From Planctomycetota bacterium (GTDB lineage: Bacteria > Planctomycetota > MHYJ01 > WSZJ01 > JACPWG01), in the NCBI GenBank assembly GCA_016220045.1, contig JACRIP010000293.1:1-12352 (forward strand): a DNA stretch of 12,352 bases. The letters run 5' to 3'. Every line of letters starts with the position of its first letter. Positions within the stretch are counted from its first letter, which is position 1. This document shows positions 6,423-12,352 of this stretch, piece by piece. The position numbers and the translations under genes were made by a program. Below the pieces are notes generated by a model, which was given only the letters and a program-made list of their open reading frames with translations, searched no databases and was not told the origin of the DNA.

Positions 6423-9200
6423 ATGTTGCGCTTCCCCTCGTTGCGCGCCGCGACGCCCCGCATCGCGGCCGCCCTGCTCCTGGCCGCGGCCGGCGCCGCC
6501 CTGCTCGCCCCGCGCGCCGCCGCCGAACCCCAGCCCCTGGAGCCGATCAAGCACTACTCGGAAGTCCTGAAGGGCTTCGAGCGCATCGACGGCTACTTCC
6601 CGCTCTTCAAGCGCGGAGAGCAGATGTTCCTGCACATTCCGAAGGACCGCATGGAGCGGCTCTTCCTGATCGCGATCTCGCTCGCGGGCGGCCCGCAGTT
6701 CGCCGGCTTCCAGCTCGACGACTGGGCCCTCAAGTGGGAGCGCCTGGAGAACAAGCTCCTGCTCGTCCGCCCCAACCTCCTCCACAAAGCCGCCGACGGC
6801 AATCCCCTGAACGACGTCGTCGAACGCACCTTCACCTCCTCCGTCATCTACTCGGCCAAGATCGAAGCCCACGACGGCGACGGCGGCTGGATCCTCGACG
6901 CCACGCCGCTCTTCAAGAACGACTTCGCCGACCTCTCCGGCCTCGCCCAGGCGCTCGGCGGCGGCTCGGGTTACTCCCTGAACTCCGAGATCTCCCGCTG
7001 GGCCGTGGTCAAGGGCTTCCCGCACAACACCGAAATCGCCGTGGACGCGGTCTTCAGCGGCAAGGGTGGCGGCTCCAGCGGCGAAGTCGCGGACGGCCGC
7101 GGCGTGCGCCTGCGCGTGCACTACAGCCTCTCCGAGCTGCCCCGCACCTCCTACAAGACGCGCGCCGCCGACGACCGGGTCGACTACTTCATGACCGCGA
7201 TCAAGGACTACGGCCGCGGCCACGACGACCGCACGCTCTTCGAGCGCCTGATCCATCGCTGGAACCTCGAGAAGCTCGACGCCAACCTCGAGATGTCCCC
7301 GCCCAAGAAGCCGATCGTCTTCTACATCGAGAAGACCGTCCCGGTGCGCTTCCGCCGCTACATTCGCGAGGGGATCGAGGAGTGGAATCGCGCCTTCGAG
7401 AAGGTGGGCTTCGTGGACGCGGTGGTGACGCGCCAGCAGACCGACGACAACGAGTTCAAGAATCTCGATCCCGAGGACGTGCGCTACAACTTCGTGCGCT
7501 GGATCACCTCGGGGAACGCCTTCGCGATGGGTCCCTCGCGCGTCAATCCGACCACCGGGGAGATCCTGGATGCGGACGTGATCATCGACGATTCCTTCTC
7601 GCGGCTGATGCTCGCGGAGCACACGCGCTACGGCCGGAACGCGCTGGCGCTCCTGGCGGACCCCAAGCTCGACGCGCTGGTGCGGGTGCGTCCCGACCTG
7701 GCGATTTTCGAGGAGTTCGGCGCGCCGCGGCTGGATGCGCGGCTGGGCGACGCGGCGGCGCCCGAGGCAGCGGCCGCGCGCGCGACCGAGGACCGACGCG
7801 AGCAGATGATCCGGGAGTTCCTGGAGCGGCGTGGGCGCGACACCTGCTCGATGGCGAACGGCCTGGCGCAGCAGGCGGCGTTCGCGCGCACGCTCGAATG
7901 GGTGCGGCGCGACGCGGGCGGCAAGGTCTCGGAGGAGTTCATCGGCCAGTTCCTCAAGGAGCTGGTGATGCACGAGGTCGGGCACACGATGGGCCTGCGC
8001 CACAACTTCAAGGCCTCCTCGACCGTGGCGCTTTCCAAGATCAACAGCGCCGAGAAGCCGACGCAGCTCTCGGGCTCGGTGATGGACTACAACGCGGTGA
8101 ACTACGCGCCCAAGGGGCAGACCCAGGGTTGCTACCAGATGCTCTCGCTCGGCGCCTACGACCTGTGGGCGATCGAGTACGGCTATCGGGTGCCGGCGGG
8201 CAACCAGGACGAGAAGGGGATGCTGAAGGCGATCGCGGCGCGCGCGGCCGAGAAGGAGCTGGCGTACGCGACCGACGAGGACACGAGCCTGATGGACCCG
8301 GACCCGACCGCGCAGCGCTGGGACCTCGCGGACGATCCGATCGAGTTTGCGCGCGCGCGCGCGGCGCTGGTGGACGAGGTCATGAAGGAGGTGCTGACGC
8401 GCCTGGTGCCGGAGGGGCAGGACTATTTCCTGGCGCGGCAGGCCTTCGACACTTTGCTCTCGGAGTATTACCGTAATGCGGTGATCGTGGCGCGCCAGGT
8501 GGGCGGCCAGTATGTGAGCCGGGACCATCGTGCCGATCCGAGCGGGCGGCCGCCGCTGACGCTGGTGCCGGTCGCGCGGCAGCGGGAGGCGCTGAAGTAT
8601 CTGACGGAAGCGGTTTTCTCGGACACGGCGTTCAAGTTCCCGACCGATCTCCTCAACTATCTGGGACCGGGGCATTGGGGCCACTGGGATTCGGACGAGT
8701 ACGACAGCCGGCTGGACTATCCGGTGCATGCCCGAATGGTGGGCTACATGTCGGCGGGTCTGCGGCTGCTCTTGAATCCGTGGACGGTGGAGCGGATTCA
8801 CGATGCGGAGCTGAAGGTTTCGCCGGACCAGGATGCGATGACGCTGGCGGAGCTGTTTGCGACGTTGCGGGGGGCGGTGTGGACGGAGCTGGAGTCGCCG
8901 AAGGGTGCGGGGGCGGCGGGGCCGTACACGGCGCGGAAGCCGCTGATTTCGAGCCTGCGGCGGGCGTTGCAGCGGGAGCACCTGCGGATCATGATCGGGC
9001 TGGCGACGGGATCGACGGGCGCGAGCGACTATCCGGCGGATGCGCGCACGCTGGCCTGGTACAATCTACAGGATTTGCAGGATCGGCTCGCGAAGGTGAT
9101 GGCGAAGAGCGAGGGGCTGGACGACTACACGCGGGCGCATCTGGCGGAGACCGAGGAGCGCGTGGAGCAGGCGCTGCGCGCGCGCTACGAGCGGCGGTAG
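6423..9200 (+). CDS. Secreted zinc-dependent metalloprotease of the DUF5117/DUF4953 (met-zincin-like) type
   Basis: 925 aa, ATG at 6423 with GGAGAG 5 nt upstream. Residues 1-34 are a signal peptide (cleavage after RAAA). Residues about 43-90 (YSEVLKGFERIDGYFPLFKR, then the MFLHIPKDRMERLFLIAISL stretch) match the start of DUF5118/DUF5117-type proteins. About 90-320 is the DUF5117-like region (DDRVDYFMTAIKDYGRG). From about 300 come YIEKTVPVRFRRYIREGIEE and the RYNFVRWI strand typical of the family. The catalytic helix is HEVGHTMGLRH, residues 517-527: zinc ligands H517, H521, H527 and general base E518. A candidate Met-turn is SVMDYN (M554). Family members are exported peptidases with unknown natural substrates, and the active site here looks complete. 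It lies 241 bp downstream of the preceding secreted-protein gene with repeats between, so it probably has its own control. Codons shift from C-ending at the 5' end to G-ending at the 3' end. Confidence 0.93.
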   Translation: MLRFPSLRAATPRIAAALLLAAAGAALLAPRAAAEPQPLEPIKHYSEVLKGFERIDGYFPLFKRGEQMFLHIPKDRMERLFLIAISLAGGPQFAGFQLDDWALKWERLENKLLLVRPNLLHKAADGNPLNDVVERTFTSSVIYSAKIEAHDGDGGWILDATPLFKNDFADLSGLAQALGGGSGYSLNSEISRWAVVKGFPHNTEIAVDAVFSGKGGGSSGEVADGRGVRLRVHYSLSELPRTSYKTRAADDRVDYFMTAIKDYGRGHDDRTLFERLIHRWNLEKLDANLEMSPPKKPIVFYIEKTVPVRFRRYIREGIEEWNRAFEKVGFVDAVVTRQQTDDNEFKNLDPEDVRYNFVRWITSGNAFAMGPSRVNPTTGEILDADVIIDDSFSRLMLAEHTRYGRNALALLADPKLDALVRVRPDLAIFEEFGAPRLDARLGDAAAPEAAAARATEDRREQMIREFLERRGRDTCSMANGLAQQAAFARTLEWVRRDAGGKVSEEFIGQFLKELVMHEVGHTMGLRHNFKASSTVALSKINSAEKPTQLSGSVMDYNAVNYAPKGQTQGCYQMLSLGAYDLWAIEYGYRVPAGNQDEKGMLKAIAARAAEKELAYATDEDTSLMDPDPTAQRWDLADDPIEFARARAALVDEVMKEVLTRLVPEGQDYFLARQAFDTLLSEYYRNAVIVARQVGGQYVSRDHRADPSGRPPLTLVPVARQREALKYLTEAVFSDTAFKFPTDLLNYLGPGHWGHWDSDEYDSRLDYPVHARMVGYMSAGLRLLLNPWTVERIHDAELKVSPDQDAMTLAELFATLRGAVWTELESPKGAGAAGPYTARKPLISSLRRALQREHLRIMIGLATGSTGASDYPADARTLAWYNLQDLQDRLAKVMAKSEGLDDYTRAHLAETEERVEQALRARYERR

Positions 9201-9207
9201 CCGCAAC

Positions 9208-9230
9208 GGGCGGGGGGAGGGGGGCGGTGG
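9208..9230 (+). other. G-rich tract after the metalloprotease stop
   Basis: Runs of three, six and six G, separated by single C and A, followed by GG pairs, begin 8 bp after the stop codon. The tract would be G-rich in the metalloprotease transcript and could fold into a G-quadruplex-like structure. It is one end of a sharp strand-skew change at the convergent gene boundary. Confidence 0.4.
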
Positions 9231-9274
9231 CGCGGGCGCCGTACTGGTCCACACACTACGGCCACGCATCTGAC

Positions 9275-9307
9275 GCGGGGCGGCCTGAGAACATCGGGCC
9301 GCCCCGC
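9275..9307. terminator. Bidirectional hairpin terminator between convergent genes
   Basis: GCGGGGCGGCC (9275-9285) and GGCCGCCCCGC (9297-9307) form a perfect 11-bp stem with an 11-nt loop. It sits 74 bp after the plus-strand stop and directly abuts the minus-strand stop codon (9308-9310), so it can serve both transcripts. There is no T-tract on either side. Confidence 0.6.
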
Positions 9308-11578
9308 TCACTTCGGTGACTCAGAGGCCCCCCCATCCTTCCCCTGAGCCTCCGGTGCCGGGGCGGCCGGCGCTCCACCGGGTCCCGGCGCCTCCGCCGC
9401 GTCCAGCGTGCTCAGCCGCGCCTCGACCACCACCAGTTCCAGCCCCGCCGGCTGCCCCGGGGCCGACTGCCGCTCTCGCCGGAGCACGTAGGCCCCCCCA
9501 TCCGGCACCACCAGGCCCGCCACCAGCCCTTCATGCTCGCTCTGCGGCAGATCCAGCGTGAGCCGCTCCTCCCGGCCGCCACCCACCGCCAGCGCGAACT
9601 CGTGCTTCCGCGTCTCCCCCGCCCGCGCCGTCCGCCACTCCACCTCCAGCACCACCTGGCGCCGATCCGGCGTCGGCACCGCCCGCACGGCCAGGGTCAC
9701 TCCCGTAGTCGTCGTCCCCACCCGCGGGTCCACGATTTCCGCGACCCCGGCCGCCACGGTGTCGTACTCCGCCACATACGCGGTCTGCTCGCCCACGAAC
9801 AGGTTGGCCCGCTGCCCGGCAAAGGTCGCGAGCCGCGGCGCACATACCAGCCGCACACCCGGCCGGTCGCCGGCCACCAGCGCGCGCGCCGTCGCGGCAT
9901 CCGCAAACACCTCCCCCGCGCCCGCGGCGCCCGCAAGCTCCTGCCGCACCCGCTCCGCCGCCGCCCCCTCGACCTGCGCCACGCGCACCTCAATCCTCAC
10001 CAGCAGGTTCTGCTGCCGCCGCACCCCCGTCAGAAAGTCCTGCAGCCGGCGGTGCGCCCGGGCACTCCCCCGAGCCATCAGGATCGTTCCCTGCGGCGCC
10101 AACTCGCCGAAGAGCGAACCCGCCGGCCCCCCGCCACCCGCAGCGCCGCCGGCCAGGCCGCGCGTCAGCCGCTCGAACGCCGCCATCAGGTCCGCAACCG
10201 TCGCGGGCCCGGGCCCCGACGCCGGAGCCGGCGGCGGCGCCTTCGCGACCGAGGCCGACCCGGGCGCCGCGCTCCCGCCCGTGACCCCCATCGGGGCAGC
10301 GCCGTAGTCTGCCACCTGCGCCAGCAGGTCGGCGACCTCGTACAACTCCAAGCTCTCGGCTGCGGCCGCGCCCGAGTCGGGACCCGGGGCCGCGCCGGCA
10401 CCCGCGCCGGCCGCGGGCGAACCGACCTCCGCAGCGGGCTCCGGGGGCCCCGTCGGCGCCACTGCCGGCTCGATCCGGCCCAGCGGCATCAGCAGCAGGA
10501 CAAAGCGGCGCTCCGGCTCGCCCCGGTCGCGGCCGGCGGCCGGCGCCGTCGGCCCGACGGCAGATCCGGGTTCGTAGGGCAGGGGTACCAGCAGCGCGCC
10601 TCCGGCCGGCAGGCCGACGACCACGCGCCGGCGCTGACGCGCGAGGACCGGGAGCTCCAGCCGCCCGCCCGCGGCCGCCATCTCCTCCAGCCGCTGCAAC
10701 CGGCGCAGGTCCCAGGTGATCGCCCACGCCTCCGCCGCACCGCCGCCCGCCCCTCCCCGGGCCGATCCGAGCGCCTGCAATTCCACGGTCAGCCCGTGAC
10801 GCAGACGGGCCGCCCGGGGCAGCCATTGCCCCTGTCCGGCGGCGCGCGCCGGCGCCAGGTCGCCGACGTAGGCGATTTCCGCTTCGCGACTGACCTCCAG
10901 CGTTTGCCCGATCCGCCCGCACAAGCTCCACGCGCCGAGCACCAGCCCCGAGGCGCCGCCGGCGCCCGCGCCCGCCCCCTCCAACAGCGCGTCGGCGGCG
11001 GCCGCGGAGATCGCCGTTCCCACCGGCGGCCCCGCGACTCCCGCCGTATCCGCTTCCGCCGCCGCAGTCCCCGCCGACACGCCCGGCACGGCCGCCCCGC
11101 CCTCCTCCAGACGTCGCAGGGTCGCCGCCGAAACCGAGAGCCACGCCACCCGCAGGCGCCGGAACCGCAGCGCCGCGCGCCGCAGCAGATCCAGCGTGGC
11201 CGCGGCGCCGCGTTCCGCCCCGCGCGACCCGCACAGACCGATGCCGTTGCGCACCGGTTCCAGCGCCGGCCCGGACGCACCGCCCGCCCGCAGCCGCAGC
11301 AGCCCCACCAGTTCCGCAACCGTCACCGGGCCGCCGCCGGCGCCCGCTCCCGCGCCCGGGTCCGGGCCCCGCCCGGCCAGCCATTGGACGCGCAGCTCCC
11401 GCGCCTCCGGCACTTCGCCCGCGAGTTCGGCCAGGCCTTCACTCAGGCATTCGCCTGGCAGACCCACCAGGTCGCCGACATCGAGCACCGTTACGACGGT
11501 ATCGTCGGCGGCGAAACCGGAAAGCGCGGCCAGCGACCAGAGCACGCAGGTTAGCAGCCGGCGGAGCGGACGGAACAT
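9308..11578 (-). CDS. Exported secretin-like protein made of two diverged tandem modules
   Basis: 756 aa, ATG at 11576-11578, GGGAG 7 nt upstream. Residues 1-23 are a signal peptide (cleavage after GFA). The C-terminal half (about 409-725) has features of bacterial secretins (GspD/PilQ type): a YEVADLL start, an N-domain-like GTILMARGSARAHRRLQDFL, LLVRIEVRVAQVEG, APRLATFAGQRANLFVG, and GTTTTGVTLAVRAVPTPDRR followed by VVLEVEW. The first half (about 28-335) repeats the same order in weaker form: VLDVGDLVGL, GIGLCGSRGAERGAAATLDL, FRRLRVAWLSVSAATLRRLE, GQTLEVSREAEIAYVGD, LRHGLTVELQAL and VVVGLPAGGALLVP. Ala/Gly/Pro-rich linkers separate the parts. A secretin forms an outer-membrane gate, but the divergent first module and missing long barrel region make a true channel doubtful. 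A periplasmic or outer-membrane assembly partner is the alternative. Downstream it ends at the shared hairpin. Confidence 0.75.
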   Translation of the reverse strand: MFRPLRRLLTCVLWSLAALSGFAADDTVVTVLDVGDLVGLPGECLSEGLAELAGEVPEARELRVQWLAGRGPDPGAGAGAGGGPVTVAELVGLLRLRAGGASGPALEPVRNGIGLCGSRGAERGAAATLDLLRRAALRFRRLRVAWLSVSAATLRRLEEGGAAVPGVSAGTAAAEADTAGVAGPPVGTAISAAAADALLEGAGAGAGGASGLVLGAWSLCGRIGQTLEVSREAEIAYVGDLAPARAAGQGQWLPRAARLRHGLTVELQALGSARGGAGGGAAEAWAITWDLRRLQRLEEMAAAGGRLELPVLARQRRRVVVGLPAGGALLVPLPYEPGSAVGPTAPAAGRDRGEPERRFVLLLMPLGRIEPAVAPTGPPEPAAEVGSPAAGAGAGAAPGPDSGAAAAESLELYEVADLLAQVADYGAAPMGVTGGSAAPGSASVAKAPPPAPASGPGPATVADLMAAFERLTRGLAGGAAGGGGPAGSLFGELAPQGTILMARGSARAHRRLQDFLTGVRRQQNLLVRIEVRVAQVEGAAAERVRQELAGAAGAGEVFADAATARALVAGDRPGVRLVCAPRLATFAGQRANLFVGEQTAYVAEYDTVAAGVAEIVDPRVGTTTTGVTLAVRAVPTPDRRQVVLEVEWRTARAGETRKHEFALAVGGGREERLTLDLPQSEHEGLVAGLVVPDGGAYVLRRERQSAPGQPAGLELVVVEARLSTLDAAEAPGPGGAPAAPAPEAQGKDGGASESPK

Positions 11579-12017
11579 CGGTTGACTCCCGTATCAGAGG
11601 CGGTTGTAAGAGGATCGCGCCGGCCCCTCCGCGCGGCACCTGGTGAGCATCGCCTTGGAGGGCCGGCCCTGGTCGCCGCCCCATCGTGGTCGGTCCAGCA
11701 ACGGTTGTTCGCCATTCCCGGATGGGGCGGGAACGCCTCGTTCTGGGGATCGGGCAAGCCCCGCGAGACTCCGGCCTCGGTGAGCTCACGGCGCAGGCCG
11801 GAAGGCCTGCGCCACAAGGGCTCCGACCATTCCTAGGATCGATCGAGAGGTCTCCGGCAATTGTGGTGCAGGCCTTCCGGCCTGCACCGAAGGGCCAGTA
11901 GTCGCCGCATTATTCGACCGTCTCCTGCCGGCCAACGGCCAACGCATCGGGTTGCCGCAAGCCCCGGCCGGACGCGCGCGCCGACCGCCCTCCGACCCGT
12001 TCGGCGAACGCCGGAAC
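11579..12017. other. 439-bp gene-free stretch with palindromes
   Basis: Open frames across this stretch are short, lack Shine-Dalgarno sequences and read through the palindromes. It holds the Shine-Dalgarno of the secretin-like gene (GGGAG at 11586-11590, minus strand), a weak inverted repeat around 11621-11671 (CGGCCCCTCC / GGAGGGCCGG), and the REP-like pair at 11790-11888. I found no convincing promoter for the minus-strand gene. I see nothing definable in 11900-12017. Confidence 0.6.
11790..11888. repeat. Inverted pair of REP-like palindromes (REPIN-like)
   Basis: The first palindrome is GGCGCAGGCC - GGAA - GGCCTGCGCC (11790-11813). The second is GGTGCAGGCC - TTCC - GGCCTGCACC (11865-11888). 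Each has a 10-bp stem and 4-nt loop. The loops are complementary, and each copy, read in its own direction, is followed by CACAA, so the second is an inverted copy of the first with a 51-bp spacer. Such pairs are the usual form of REP/BIME elements mobilised by RAYT transposases; none is encoded in this window. Confidence 0.8.
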
Positions 12018-12352
12018 TCATGGCGGACCGCGCCGTTCCAGATCGACCCACGCCTGCCAGGTCAGCGGCGCGTCGGCGCCCGGCGGGGCCGCCACGGCCG
12101 TGACCCACAGCTCGCCGGGCTGACCCTCTCGACCGTAGGCGCGGGCGGGCCCGAATCCGGTGCCTACCGGAGGTTGCGGCGCGACCGCCGCCCGCCGCCC
12201 GCCGGCCGCCGACCCGCGCGGGGTGAGCGGCGCGCGGATCGCCGCCCCCACCGCCGACGCCACTCCGGCCGAGCACACGGATTGCGGCGGCGGCAGCGGA
12301 CGCCGTTCGCGCCGGACGACCGCCCAGCCCGCGCCGGACCGCTCCAGACGCA
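12018..12352 (-). CDS. C-terminal part of an unrecognised protein (N-terminus beyond the right edge)
   Basis: The minus strand is open from the right edge to a TGA at 12018-12020, about 110 codons. Visible segments are RLERSGAGWAVVRRERRPLP, a Ser/Ala/Arg/Pro-rich middle, GTGFGPARAYGREGQPGELW, and the end PLTWQAWVDLERRGPP. A GTG at 12276-12278 could start a shorter 86-aa form, but the frame continues upstream with similar composition and no clear Shine-Dalgarno there, so I treat it as a fragment. The alternation of hydrophobic strands near the end (LWVTAVAAP, LTWQAWVDLE) loosely resembles pseudopilin or other beta-rich envelope proteins. With a secretin-like gene next on the same strand (439 bp away), an envelope or secretion role is a possibility only. 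Confidence 0.5.
   Translation of the reverse strand, partial: RLERSGAGWAVVRRERRPLPPPQSVCSAGVASAVGAAIRAPLTPRGSAAGGRRAAVAPQPPVGTGFGPARAYGREGQPGELWVTAVAAPPGADAPLTWQAWVDLERRGPP

Noticed and set aside
5829..8981. A 1050-codon open frame on the minus strand opposite the metalloprotease and toroid genes
   Set aside because: It is Arg/His/Pro-rich with no domain, lies antisense to a recognisable protease with intact motifs, crosses the intergenic repeats, and is expected from the GC-rich third positions of the true gene.
11582..11836. Short plus-strand open frame upstream of the secretin-like gene
   Set aside because: No Shine-Dalgarno, no recognisable motif, and it runs through a REP-like palindrome.

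Overview
The window is very GC-rich DNA with strongly third-position-biased genes, most of them encoding exported proteins. It contains six protein-coding genes of substantial length plus one cut by each edge, and I see no rRNA or tRNA. The mix (exported DnaJ-type zinc-finger/HEAT protein, histone-deacetylase-like protein, DUF5117/DUF4953-type metalloprotease, secretin-like protein, long Ala/Gly/Pro tracts, many palindromic intergenic repeats) suggests a large-genome Gram-negative environmental bacterium. Planctomycetota or a neighbouring phylum (Acidobacteriota, Myxococcota, Verrucomicrobiota) seems likely. This is inference from gene content; there is no marker gene.

Left block (1-3713, minus strand). 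Reading leftwards there is a histone-deacetylase-fold protein with an uncharacterised C-terminal domain (3713-1878), an exported protein with a DnaJ-like four-CxxC cluster and HEAT repeats (1781-414), and the N-terminus of a protein that leaves the window (348-1). Gaps are 96 and 65 bp, so one transcript is possible. A sigma-70-like promoter lies just upstream of the deacetylase-like gene.

Divergent control region (3714-4225). This holds two back-to-back promoter candidates with a near-perfect inverted repeat of 38/39-nt arms between them, made of the hexamer CTCGTA and its complement. It also holds a run of C-rich heptamers that would lie in the 5' leader of the rightward gene.

Middle block (4226-9200, plus strand). 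A secreted protein with an N-terminal beta domain and a probable alpha/alpha-toroid domain is followed by a secreted zinc metalloprotease with an intact HEVGHTMGLRH site. Between them are a hairpin terminator candidate, a 110-bp palindromic element with TGTAGGGGCG ends, and a second set of C-rich heptamers.

Right block (9201-12352, minus strand). A strong shared hairpin separates the metalloprotease from a convergent gene for an exported secretin-like protein that appears to be an internal tandem duplication: two diverged copies of the same module. Upstream of it is a 439-bp gene-free stretch with an inverted pair of REP-like palindromes, then the C-terminal part of an unrecognised protein.

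The main points for follow-up are the duplicated secretin-like protein, the deacetylase-like protein that has lost the usual catalytic tyrosine, the hexamer cruciform between divergent promoters, the recurring C-rich heptamers ahead of two genes, and a C-to-G third-position gradient inside several genes.
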